Below are positions 36,201-46,734 of a stretch of 64,000 nucleotides of DNA, one piece after another. The stretch comes from Symsagittifera roscoffensis (lineage: Eukaryota > Xenacoelomorpha > Acoela > Convolutidae). The position numbers and the translations under genes are program-made. Under the pieces are notes generated by a model, which worked only from the letters and a program-made list of their open reading frames with translations, was not told where the DNA came from and made no database searches. Within the stretch, counting starts at the first letter, position 1. Each line of letters begins with the position of its first letter. The stretch covers positions 19,501,318 through 19,565,317 of the forward strand of contig NC_087070.1 in NCBI RefSeq assembly GCF_963678635.1, written 5' to 3'.

Positions 36201-37510
36201 TCAGAGTTTTGCCGAGATACGAGCATTTTTGTTACTTTTCCGACAACCACAATAGGCCTCAAACAACTCTGAAAAATATTTTGCATGTTCTACTATCGTA
36301 AAAGAAGTCGCAACTCAAAAAGCATTTTTGGTCATTATTCGTATTCCAAAAAAATATAGTTTCCCCTTTAAAGTTTCACTTTTTTGGCTTCAGAAAAATG
36401 TTTTTCGATTCAAAAATTAACACAAAGTTTATAATTGAGAAATGGCTATCAAAATTTTTAAATTTAAGTCTCGTGTCAAAAATAAATTTAAAAAAATTGT
36501 GCAAAAAAATTATCCGTTTTAAATCTTGCTTTGTTCGGTTGACAACTCGCAAAAATAGACAACTCTCATTGAAAAACAACTAACCGCAATATATTCACCG
36601 CCAGTAAATGCATACTTAAAACAATTTTTCAAACGCTCTGGGGGCAAGCGATCTTGATTGAGTGTAAAAGGGAGAAAAATCTTAGATTTCAGAAAAACTT
36701 CACAAAAATTGAGGCTGTATTGAGAAAGATTGGTCTGTTTTTATCCGTTCCGGAATAGTTCTACTAAAGTTAACTTTTAAAAATTTCATCAAAGTTCACA
36801 TCTCTCTCTCTCTCTCTCTCAAGCAGTTTCTCTCACCTAAATCACTTGCTTTTTTTAACACCAAAAAAAATTTAAAATTGTCCAATATTTTTTCAATTTT
36901 TTAACATATGTCGATGTGGTTCAGATCTTAATTTATATAAAGGGCATCCTGCTATTTTTATTTCTAAATTCTATCAAAACTTAAATGCAGGACTGTACAG
37001 AATGTCTGATGATGACAATAACATACCTCTTTTTTTTAAATTCAAAACGAAGCTGGTTCGTGAGCAAATGCAAAAATAATATCAAATTATTTTTTCGACA
37101 AATCAAGATGTCGTTTCAGATAGCATTACCTTGAGTCTTTAGATGTTTAGATTTGTACGCTACGATTATTCAATGGCCCACTTGATTGATTATTATTCCA
37201 AGGTAAACTAATCAGGACAATCAAAATTTAGACAAAGTTCAGGTTTTAACATCATTATCGATACTTTCCGAAAAACCAAAATTTAGTTCTTTATAACGCG
37301 TAGCAAAATCCCCTATCTTCATAGGAGCTGGAGCTGTAACGAATCGATCCACCAGCAGGTAACAACTCTCCGAGATCTCCGAAAGTTCAACTGTTGCACG
37401 TCTATTAAGAAAAAAATATAACAAAATCTAAACACCACCGCCAAGTTGAAGGCCGAATCCCAAAGTTTTTCCCACCGAGCCCGTTCGAAGCACCAATGAG
37501 GCACGTGTAG
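33255..37510. repeat. Three near-identical tandem copies of a 1.42-kb unit
   Basis: Copies span about 33255-34671, 34672-36089 and 36090-37510 (offsets 1417 and 1418). They differ at very few places: a TTTAAAAGC/TTTGAAAGC change and an ACAACTTTT/ACAATTTTT change in copy 3, another two or three scattered bases, and a CT microsatellite longer by 4 bases in copy 3. Each unit starts within a dispersed repeat (the AACAATCAGAGTTTTGCCGA tail) and ends GGCACGTGTAG, where copy 3 runs into unique flank. Open frames in the unit have no family motif. Confidence 0.95.
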
Positions 37511-38695
37511 AATCCCGGCAGAGGAGGAAACCAATAGTTTATCTGATTCCCATGTATAAGAATAGCGTATGAACTTTAACGTCAACGCCAACACAGTGAA
37601 CGGATTTCAAAAACTTTAATGTCAATCATCCTTATGTATCTGCTAAAAAGGACATGCAACCTTAGACGACCAGGAGATATCATCTTTCAAATATACAGCG
37701 CTGATAAATGCCCTATGTAAATAGTCCCCCATCCCGGAATTCCACAAGTCGTTTCTCGGCCCGCACTGAACGCATGGAGCCAAAATTCTGGATTATGAAA
37801 ATTAATGGCAAGATACGTTTTATCTTAAAATGTGAACTAAATCTGACTGTTGCCTGAAAATTTTGAGCACTTGGGGAAATAACCCTTCTGACCGGAAGTC
37901 GGTAACTTAAGCAAAATATTGAGCGTGGGCATGTTGATTTACATACACCAACCCCGAAAAAAGCCTCCAGTGAATGGAGCCCTCCGGGGACTCTTCCCTA
38001 GGTTAATAGCGCTTCCACGAAAAAAAAATAAATGTGATAACTTGGGATTTCTGAATGGGAAATGGATGAAACTTCTTAGGTAGGACTTTTGTGGAATTCT
38101 GAACCCGGACACGGAAGATTGACGCTGAGTGATCCTGGAATGACATCTAATTGACCCTTAGGACCAAAAACACATAGAAAACCCTGGGATTATCACCAAA
38201 AAGAGGCGCATTTGATGGCTCCATTCCTTTGAAATTGGAATCGGTCTCCTGACACTAGGGGAGGGAATTATCTATTGGGAACTAAAGCTGAAGCTGAAAG
38301 ATGTATAGCATTTACTTGGTAACATTGAAGTAGTGGATTCAGTAATGTGGACTTGGCAAACATTGGGTTCAGGTTAGCTGGGTAAATGAGCTATATAGAG
38401 AAACTGAATCAGAATTAAAAAAAGTTTTCCTGAGAGAACGGCAGAAGCAGGAGCATAGCATGGGACTAAGGTCTCTTAAATAATATGAATACAAAAGACA
38501 TTTACTTAGCTTACCTGATGTAGTTTTTTGGTCCAAATTGACCCCTACGAAAAGAATTATGTTCCCATAATGGCTAAAAGGGGGTTGGGATTGGAAAAGA
38601 GTATAGCGCGTTTTAGATGCTTGAAATAACAAAGTACCCATGAACAGGGTCTCCCTACCCCCGGCAGGTTGATGGTTGACGCAATAAATAAATAA
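37511..38695. mobile_element. Probable retroposon, non-coding remains
   Basis: Composition is more GC-rich and G-rich than its surroundings. The sequence ends in GGTTGATGGTTGACGCAATAAATAAATAAAAA, a short AATA-type tail after a GC-rich stretch, as many LINE and SINE 3' ends have. No reverse transcriptase or other domain is readable. The 5' part probably reaches back into the triplicated unit, since GTAGAATCCCGGCAG runs on continuously from copy 3. Confidence 0.4.
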
Positions 38696-40896
38696 AAACC
38701 TTGGGGGATTGGCTAATTAAATATAATTTGATATTTGCACAATTAAGTTGGAGATACCTATGATGAATTTGGGGTTCGTAACTAGAGACGCCCGGTAAAA
38801 GCCCGTTTAGGAACTTGCGCATGAGATACCAGAGTAAATGGAAGGACTTGTAGGGACGACCATAACTCTAACTCTAGCTAAAGCTCAAATAAACAAACAC
38901 AGCGAAAAGGCTGCGAGTAGCCTATCCCTAGGGAGAACAACCATGCTTTGAGGGCGATCATTTTATTTTCAGAGTTAGAGAGAACAGTTGGACACTTGTG
39001 AGAATAATGATTCTCTCAAGTGAGTATGAATACTCTAAGTTAGCGATTTCTCAAGAGCGAGTGATAGTTGATTGAGCTATCGAGGATAGCAATAGTACAG
39101 GAGGATAGCAATAGTGCAGAGAGCTAATTAGTGTTAACGGGAAGTTGAATTGCAGGTTGGCAATTGTGTTGAGTGATTGCAGACCTTTTCCTTTTGATTA
39201 GAATTTTAGATTTTATACTTGCCACTCAGTACCTTTGTATATCGACTTATGATTATCTGAATTTAATTACAATAGGAGTGTTTGCAACCGATCGTTAGTG
39301 CAAGTGCTAGCCACAGGAGCAGAGACAAAAGGGGGCAGTACAGTACAGTCGAAATGCCACCAGCAAAACACTTCTGCGATTGTAGAGCACCTAGTATTAG
39401 TGTCCCACGCTATTACAAAGTGGAAGTCCGCTTTTTAAAAATATCTATGTTACGTTTCAAAATCAGGCAGGCGCGGTTTCAATGCAATATATATCGTAAT
39501 TGTTGTTCCGAACACTCAAAGAGAGAAAAACAACTTTGAATTTAAGTAGGAAAGCTCGTACGGGTCACGTGTGGTATCATATTAACGAGTCTGAAAAGAA
39601 AATTTGACTACACTTTTTAATTAGATCATTGAATTGGGTACTACACACAGTTTTTCCAATTCTCTGTACTCTATTTTTTGCTAACTACTGTTTACAAAAT
39701 AAAAGTTTGCAAAATTCAAGAGTGTAGGGAAAGAGTAGTTTGAATATTTTAGATGAGAGCTGACCACATCAATTTAAAGCTATTGTTATTTCTCATTGTT
39801 GCAGTTTGTCAGGAGAGTCAATCACTCGTTATCAAAAAAAACTTTCTTTCAAAAAAGAAGAGGAAAAAAACTGAAAAAACTATTTGAAATTTTCTTGCTA
39901 TTTGTTAAGAAAAATTCGATTGTTTTTCAAAATGTACATTAATCCCGTTATGTGCTACGTGCACAAAAACAAGATATCCTTGTATTTATTATATCATTAT
40001 TGTCTTATGACAGTGTTGAGAACTTAAGCTATTGTGCCAAATGACAAACTCGGTGAAGTTTACGAGATTGATTAGAAAACGTTTTTTAGGCCATAATTTT
40101 AAGAATCAGCAAATTTGTTTTCTCAACTAATAAATTTTGAATTGTTCATTTAGATTCAAGATGTTCAATTGGAGTCAAAGTTTGTCTAAACTTCTTAATT
40201 AGGAAGTTGAATTGTGTACTATCAAACAGTTTTCCCACTCTTCTGTATTTTATTCTTTGCTAACTCTACGCGGTATAAAATAGAAGTTTTTTATAAATTC
40301 AAAACGAATTTTTTGTCAAAGGACTACATAAATAACTCTTTCGCAAACACAAAAGGCATTATGCTCAACATATAAATGAGAAGACGGTAGACACAATACT
40401 AATGGTGTGTTTACATAATTGATGGAACAAAAGGGCTACTTGCTTGTGATTTGTTGTTCAAAACACAACTTTACTTGTTTTCACTCTATCTTAAGTCGAG
40501 TTATTCGATCGGTCCCAATAACCCTAACAAAATTCGAATATTCTTCTGCAGTGTGTTCAAAACATCCTCGTAGAAAAAAATCTCGTAGAAAAAATCTTGG
40601 TTTCAGAAAAACTGGTTTCAAAAAACGCTTAAAAAGGTTTAGAGCCTTCGGATGCAGTTGTCTTTGACGGCTCAAAGTCTCTTTTAAAGAATTTTGCAAA
40701 TCCTCGAGAAAACCCTGTACAAAATCTAAAAGGGTTTTAAAATCTCCGAATAATAAGATGAAGACTAATTGTTTTGTCCGCAGGCAAAAAAAATTATGAT
40801 TTTTGTTGAGTTATTTTACAAATTCATATTTGTTTTGAACACTCCAAGTTTTCTGAAAGTTCAGTTCCAAATTAACTTCAACATATCAAAACAAGA
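38696..40896. other. Unassigned sequence upstream of the tetraspanin gene
   Basis: An open frame from an ATG at 39351 starts MPPAKHFCDCRAPSISVPRY and ends at 39537; this is not recognised, and at most recalls the cysteine-containing N-terminus of some transposases. A frame ending at 40667 has a very basic tail (KHPRRKKSRRKNLGFRKTGF) but no family match. Near 39620-39720 and 40195-40305 the same 100-bp segment occurs twice (CAGTTTTTCCAATTCTCTGT versus CAGTTTTCCCACTCTTCTGT). Confidence 0.4.
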
Positions 40897-41050
40897 ATGT
40901 CGTGCGGCGAATCATGCGCTCGATGTTCCAACATCGTTGCCAACATAGTCCTATTCTCTGGCAGTCTCATCATGCTTATCGCATTCATTTGCATGTCGAC
41001 CACCGATGACGCCAGCAACATAATGGGAATAGTCGGAGACAGCAAAACAG
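40897..41050 (+). CDS. Tetraspanin, exon 1 (N-terminus, TM1)
   Basis: ATG at 40897 opens a frame MSCGESCARCSNIVANIVLF followed by a hydrophobic span to about residue 33, the first membrane helix. Three cysteines lie near the start, at positions where tetraspanins are often palmitoylated. The whole gene encodes 279 residues: TM1 about 12-33, small loop, TM2 about 59-80, TM3 about 86-112, large extracellular loop about 114-244, TM4 about 246-273, and a short tail. Tetraspanins organise membrane microdomains with partner receptors. The frame runs into TAA at 41066, so splicing must occur before it. The only cut that keeps phase with exon 2 and leaves a normal small loop is ACAG|GAATGAG, a GA donor. 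Confidence 0.85.
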
Positions 41051-41373
41051 GAATGAGATCCATCTAAAATTAGGCTCGTAGAAAAAATCTGAAAATTCCG
41101 AGTTCTTCTTCCTCGTTCTTCTTGTGCTTTGAACTTCTCAGCTCCTCAGCTCGTCAAAAAGTCTCTAATTTGGCAAAACTGAATGAATGTGTGCCTAAAC
41201 CGAAAGTGGCGTAAAACGGAAGTTATCAAGGGAGAGAGACCTTGGGGTGGGGAAATGAAGTGGGGGAAGACTTTTTTGAAGTTTCATTGGAGCTTTTTCG
41301 GGGAAGAAGAACTCAGAATTTTCAGCTTTTTTTAGCAAAGCTTAAATCTAAACTGAGATCCTATTCCTCTCAG
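41051..41373 (+). other. Tetraspanin intron 1, GA...AG, with terminal inverted repeats
   Basis: The intron has GAATGAGATC at its 5' end and CTCTCAG at its 3' end. Its left 65 bases and right 70 bases are inverted copies. CTGAAAATTCCGAGTTCTTC (41089-41108) pairs with GAAGAACTCAGAATTTTCAG (41305-41324), with one mismatch in 20. The outer parts AGGAATGAGATC and GATCCTATTCCT also pair. The inverted repeat begins at the donor and stops about 5-7 bases before the acceptor. I infer a MITE-derived intron. Confidence 0.75.
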
Positions 41374-41514
41374 GCATGGATGTGACGAAGGGTATCAGCT
41401 ATGCCCTCTTTTCCACCAGCATGGTAGTGGCCTTGTGTGGACTTGGTGGCACTGTTCTGAACAACAAGACCATGCTCTTCATATACGGAATGGTTCTGCT
41501 CATACTGCTCTTAG
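41374..41514 (+). CDS. Tetraspanin, exon 2 (small loop end, TM2, start of TM3)
   Basis: Acceptor CTCTCAG and donor G|GTGAGTG, phase 1 on both sides. It encodes residues 53-98: MDVTKGISYALFSTSMVVAL and on through CGLGG, an NNKT turn, and LFIYGMVLLILLL. The polar-glycine helix followed by a short turn and a second helix is the usual TM2-TM3 arrangement of tetraspanins. The family's common cysteines after TM2 are reduced to one here. Confidence 0.9.
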
Positions 41515-41797
41515 GTGAGTGAAAAGATCACTTTAAAAACACTCGATACTGCCACTAAGATGACTAAATTATTAAATTAGATCTTTATGGGGTTAGAGAT
41601 TATCGTTACTAGGTACCATAGGATGGGAGGGGGATTCATTGAGGTTATAGAGATTCATTTTTCGCCGCATTAGCCCAGTTCTCTATTTGATAAAATTTTC
41701 ATTACATTTTGTTGGCTACACCTTTTGCAGAGGTTGTGAATTGTTATAAGACTGTTGCTTTCAAAGAGTACTTTCAAAATATTCTCGTTTGTTCCAG

Positions 41798-41940
41798 GGT
41801 ATGTGATAATGTTGGTGACCTCGATGGCTGTGTTTGGTTATGCTGCTTCTGATGTGAACGAGTTCTTGAATACAACCATGAATAATTACGAGGGAGAGGC
41901 TGGCTCAAATTACCAGTCTAAAAGCTGGAACGTAGTGCAG
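41798..41940 (+). CDS. Tetraspanin, exon 3 (TM3 end, start of large extracellular loop)
   Basis: Acceptor TTGTTCCAG and donor CAG|GTGAGG, entering in phase 1 and leaving in phase 0. It encodes YVIMLVTSMAVFGYAASDVN and then the first helices of the large loop up to SKSWNVVQ. The tryptophan shortly before the splice junction, followed by a hydrophobic stretch before the CCG position, is typical of tetraspanins. It carries one N-glycosylation sequon (NTT, residue 123). A 283-bp GT-AG intron separates it from exon 2, and a 3.6-kb intron follows. Confidence 0.9.
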
Positions 41941-42694
41941 GTGAGGATCTAAGCTACTTTATCTTTTCTGACTTCCGATTAATTTCCCAGGTCAGAAAAA
42001 AAACGCCCAATTTTGGTCAAAACGCAGCACCAGTTGTTGGCAAAGGCGACTGAATTTTAACAGATTAGTTCTCTGATTTACTTATCTATTGTCTGTCCAA
42101 CTCCTCTAAAGATCGAGAGGGTTTTTTCATCAAATTTGCAAAGAGTAAATTTAGAATTGTTACTGTCGGAACTTCACGATACATTTGACAGCTCACTTAC
42201 AATACATTTACAAAAATTACATAGAAGACAGTCATAATAAGTTACACAGCTCACTTCACCCTTAAAAAAATTTTTTACATCACCTTTTATTTAGCTGCAA
42301 CATAAGATATGAGTGATATTTTTTGCATGAGGTAGCGAAGGATTATCGAGTTTTGATAATGCATTTCCTTGAGCTGGATTAATTTTTGTTCACCTAATAA
42401 TTCGTGGTTTAACAAATACACTACGTAACTGCATTTTGTAGTCAACAAACTCAATATATACAGTCCCGTGCCCAGCGAAGACCTTTTTTCTTGATAGAAA
42501 TATTATATAGATTACCTAGCCAAATTTTTTTGTATTTTCTTTATAGAAGTGATCTAATTTTTTCTTACTTTAGAGAGAAACAGTTTCTGGAAAAAAATAA
42601 CCAGAAATCAGTTCACTGTTCAACCGCAACGAGATAAACATGCTTCGAGTATACACAATAGCCATACCAAAACAATGCAAATTAACAGTGGATA

Positions 42695-42768
42695 TAACAG
42701 TGGACCACCGGTGAGCACAACCACCTGCGTAATGGCAGGTCGGGAGCTCGAGTCCTACAACGAGAGAT
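42695..42768 (+). repeat. tRNA-like segment, possible SINE head
   Basis: GACCACCGGTGAGCACAACC resembles an A-box region. ACCTG..CAGGT can form an anticodon-arm-like stem, and GAGCTCGAGTCCTAC resembles a B box. The acceptor and T stems do not pair properly, so it is not a functional tRNA. A short T-run follows. Confidence 0.3.
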
Positions 42769-43084
42769 TTTTTCTAGCTAGAAATAGCCTAGATTTTGCT
42801 AATTTCTGATCAGAAAAAAAAAATTTTTTATGAAAATCTCTGCTTTATTTAAACATTTCACAAAGAATTTCTGGCCAGCAAATTATATTAGATAAAAAGT
42901 ATTCCAGGTCAGAATTAAAAAAAAACTTCTCGGTACGTGTTAAAGTTTTTACCGAATGACTCTCTTTTGCTCAAGATGAACGAAAAGCATATTTTGATAC
43001 TCGGGGAAATTCACACATCCTACTTCAGCCAGATCAGAGTTTCTTCTGCAACATGGTTTCAATGAAGGACAAAATAACTGATTA

Positions 43085-43340
43085 AGGGACTGCTTTAGGG
43101 GGGGCACTTTTTCCCTTTCCCTACCCTCAGGAATTCAACCCACTGTCGACCCAAAGGGTCATCCTTTCGGTGCTTCTTTAGGATATCCAATTTTGGCTGA
43201 ACGACACTAAATATATACTAACTTAAAAGGGTGCCAATATATACTAACTTTAAAGCGGAACGCGCGCCAGAAAAGCAATTGTTTGTTCAATATTTTCCAA
43301 AAGTGCCTAAAAACGAGTTTTGCCATATTGAAACTTTCAA
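43085..43340. mobile_element. hAT-type MITE fragment (ends lost)
   Basis: Contains CCCTCAGGAATTCAACC, CGACCCAAAGGGTCATCC, CCAATATATACTAACTTTAA and GCGCGCCAGAAAA in the same order as the 20691-21105 element. The terminal CAGGGGCGGAT motifs are gone. Confidence 0.75.
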
Positions 43341-45545
43341 TTTTGCATTGAATTTCAAAGCTTTTTAAGAAAAAAAATGTATCAAAGTTTTTGCTTCTCA
43401 GACAAATCTTGAGATTTTGGAGTGGATAACTTTCCTTCCAATTATATCGAGTCATCTGATTAGATAAGCTATAATCATCTCTTCTCACTCACAGTTCAAA
43501 TTTTTATTGAAAGAACTGAAACTAGATTTGAGGTTAATACTTTGTGCGCTGCATGAAAATTTTTAGCTTTTTAAACCTTTTTTACCTTTAGAATGTTGTT
43601 CATTGTGCCTGAACTTGAAATTTTTGGATCTATAAACCTCCTCTAATTGTATTTTGAAACTGTAAATCCAAAAAATTATGGTTATGAATATTATAAAAAT
43701 TAATAGATTTTTCGTTGACTGCATTTAAATGTTAGATTCGTAAATGAAGAAGAATGCTAGTTTCAGTAAAGGAATTCGATAGATTTGGCTGCGCTCGAAA
43801 AAACATTGGCAAAATTTGGTGAAAGTATTGACAAATAAAATAGAAAAAGCTTTTTTATCTATTCTTTTTCACAACCTTTTGCTTGCGAAGTGCAATGTGA
43901 CAAAGTTTTTTGTCTAGTGGCGTAATAATTTCATCAAATTGTTCACTTCAACTGAATTTGGAATGATTGATTTCACCACTTATGCTTCAAATTGACGAAT
44001 TTGATCTGCAAAAGTGCAAGAAAACTGGAAAGAGATTTGCTCGTATCAGGGTAGAATAATGAGTAATCCGATTACTATTTAAAAAGTGCAGTCTCAGTTT
44101 TTTCTTTAGTTTTATTATTTGAACATGAATAAAGAAATTATTATTTTAATATACGACATGTTAAAAACATCCCTATCCACAATAATTTAAGTACAAAGTG
44201 ATACATTTCGCATATAGTCCCTACTATTTTAGATGAAATATTGCTCCAATTTAATGTTGATTGATGTGAACCGGTTGATATTGCCGGGTAAGCGTTATAG
44301 ATAGGGTAAGCGTCAATCATTAATCGATCCAATTTGATCAATCAGATATTTTCAAGCGCTCATAACTTAGAAAAAAATCGCAGCTGCAAAATCTTTTTAA
44401 TTTTGAGCTGTGGAGATGACTGTTTTTGTTGGTAGACAAAATTTTTGAACAGTGCTTCTTAAAATTTCAAATTTCGATGTTTTTGTGGAGAAAAAAAACA
44501 ACCGACAGCAAATCCTTGGTTATTTTCCCTCGTAGTTGTCTTTGTGTCTCTGTGTCTAATTATTTTTACATGTTGCTTTACAATTTACAATTTTTCTTTC
44601 GAGTAAATTTTGATAGCTTTTGATAGCTTTTGATTTTTTTGTCAAAATTATTTATTTTAGAGACTTAGGTTAAAAACAAAGAATAAGTAATCATATTATC
44701 TTTAACAAAAAATAATGAAATTATTGAACCAATATCAGTTCTGTTCCTAATAGAGTGTCTTTCATAAGTTTCGTATGATTTAGCCTGAAAAAGGAAAAAA
44801 CTCAGACCATATGAACACTGAGCAAGTGTTCTTATTTTTCCAAAGAAAACAAATCATGGCTAATAAGACTTTGTTAGAAACTAAATTTAACCTCCTATGA
44901 TCTTTCTTTGAGGAAGTCCAAGTCCTGTCATGAGGAAGAAAGTGCCCTACGTCATTGCTCCCTACCCACTTTTCGTGAAGTGATAGGAACAGCAACTTTT
45001 GTTTGAAACCATTGGTACACTATTGCTGTTAGACAAGACTACAGCATTCTTAATGTATGCTGCAGAAAACGTAATTCTAGAACTCTTATTATAAAAAAAG
45101 CCAATAATTTTTGTAAAACTGCTCAAGCTCATCCTTTTTTTTATCAATTCTTGACACAAAAGGTGGCTCACTTTTTTGCTAATTTTACTTTTTTTAAAAT
45201 TTCTTTAATGAAGTTCTAGGAGTTCTAAATTTTCTGTAAGAGTAACTAATTTGTACCTCTGTGTGGAAGCATTGGTTTCAAACCATAGTTTAAAAAAATT
45301 ATATTTGAATAAAAACAAAAAAATTCCTTTGGGATTTCTCGATATTTGATGCACTAGCCAATGCAAAATGATAGAGAAACGGTTAGTTGACAAATAACTT
45401 AACAATAATAATGGAAAAATGCTTTTTTGTTTTTACGAACAATTTTTGCCGATGCCAAAATCTCTCTGTTGTTGATGAGACAGTTGTTAAAAAAAACTCG
45501 GTTCTTTTTGACATCAGCAGGATAAAAATTCACGAAATATTTCAG

Positions 45546-45645
45546 CTTAAATTCAATGTATGCGGCATTTCAAACTACACTGACTGGAAGAAATCCACCT
45601 TCTACGAAAATGGCACACAGATATTGAAGTTGAAGGGAGGAAAAA
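45546..45645 (+). CDS. Tetraspanin, exon 4 (large loop core)
   Basis: Acceptor AATATTTCAG and a strong donor A|GTAAGT. It enters in phase 0 and leaves in phase 1. It encodes residues 147-179, LKFNVCGISNYTDWKKSTFY onward. NVCGISNYTDW is the tetraspanin signature block, usually CCGxxxYxDW, but the first cysteine of CCG is valine. Two sequons (NYT at 156 and NGT at 168) suggest glycosylation of the loop. Everything else in the block is conserved, so the change is a property of the gene rather than a poor match. Confidence 0.92.
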
Positions 45646-46094
45646 GTAAGTTAAATATTGGAAAAAGTGAAAATATGAAGCACCCTAAACGTTTATTTTT
45701 TAAAAAAAAGTTCATTCTGAAATTTTATCATAAAATGTCCTTCAAAATGAATGCCCTTTTTGAAAAAAAAACTTAACATCAAGAACTTTCGCGATCAAAG
45801 TATTTTATAATTCGACGGTTCGACCGAAGAAAAACTGTCCGCTGAAAATTGCTCCTCGACCGCGGTTTAATAAATATCCTAATTTGTCTACGAGTCATTT
45901 TAACATTCGGCATCAGATAAAATAGTATCGTCAGTTTGACATGGTCCGAGATAACATCGAATGATAAATTGCAGTTTTTTCACGAATGATTCTTTTTATT
46001 TTTTGCGGTCAACGGGTTTTCAGTCACAAAATTCCATCTTATTCTTTTTCAAAGTCGAAACTTAAATCGAGATACATTACTTTATCCGTTTCAG

Positions 46095-46396
46095 CTAATA
46101 CCACGCAATCTAATATCACGCAATTCTTCCCGTTGACCTGCTGCAAGGACATCGAACAGTTTATTACCGTGACCGACATTAACAAAAACGCCGTTAATGT
46201 CTCCAAAGTACCATACGACTTCGCCGAAAAATGCTACAATAAAGCATCACCGCATGTAAACGAGAAAGGAGCACGTGATGATGTGAAAGGTCTGCTGATT
46301 ACCCTTCTGATTTTAAGTCTTATAGGAATGCTGATTGTCATCGGAATCCAAGTGTTCCTTGTATGGGCTGCGTTCAAAGTTTATAACAGTATCTAA
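46095..46396 (+). CDS. Tetraspanin, exon 5 (large loop end, TM4, C-terminus)
   Basis: Acceptor TCCGTTTCAG; entry phase 1 matches exon 4. It encodes residues 181-279. FFPLTCCKDI gives the second conserved cysteine pair (195, 196), EKCYNK gives the last loop cysteine (226), and a 28-residue hydrophobic helix (about 246-273) is TM4, ending AAFKVYNSI and TAA. Only four cysteines remain in the large loop. Sequons are NTT (181), NIT (186) and NVS (214). A 449-bp GT-AG intron precedes it. Confidence 0.93.
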
Positions 46397-46583
46397 TAAG
46401 TGTGTTGTTGACTAACCATTTTTTTAATGCTTTAAATTCATCAAATCTAAAGTTCATCATCGCTTTTTTATGGAAAAATCTTCCTGTGATGGCGCTATAA
46501 TTAGGAAAATGTAAATCTATGATATCACTTGATTTTGTCTTTATATCATTATTTCATATCGTCATGAAAATGTTAAAATTTTA

Positions 46584-46589
46584 AATAAA
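46584..46589 (+). promoter_or_regulatory. Polyadenylation signal AATAAA of the tetraspanin gene
   Basis: AATAAA lies 188 bases after the stop codon and is followed by a T-rich stretch. Confidence 0.55.
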
Positions 46590-46734
46590 AACTTTTTCTT
46601 CTATATCTTTTTTTCAACAATATTTCCTTCCCCAAACAAATGATTATGTTTCAATTTTTATATTTAGTGATTTATGAAAGTACCAAATGAGCGTTTCATT
46701 TGAAATCTGACTAACATTTTCAGTGACGTCAGCA

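Larger units (their letters stand above)
41941..45545. other. Tetraspanin intron 3, 3.6 kb
   Basis: GT...AG, phase 0. It contains a tRNA-like segment near 42695 and a degenerate hAT-type MITE at about 43085-43340. The rest is unassigned AT-rich sequence with no exon signal. Confidence 0.7.

Noticed and set aside
33541-37594. Repeated 61-, 67-, 91- and 100-residue open frames on both strands
   Set aside because: They repeat only because the 1.42-kb unit is triplicated. No family motif; overlapping frames on both strands.
40878-41063. 61-residue minus-strand open frame
   Set aside because: Antisense shadow of tetraspanin exon 1.
41755-41797. Extending tetraspanin exon 3 upstream in frame
   Set aside because: The acceptor TTGTTCCAG at 41797 and exact phase with exon 2 set the start; the upstream residues are not tetraspanin-like.
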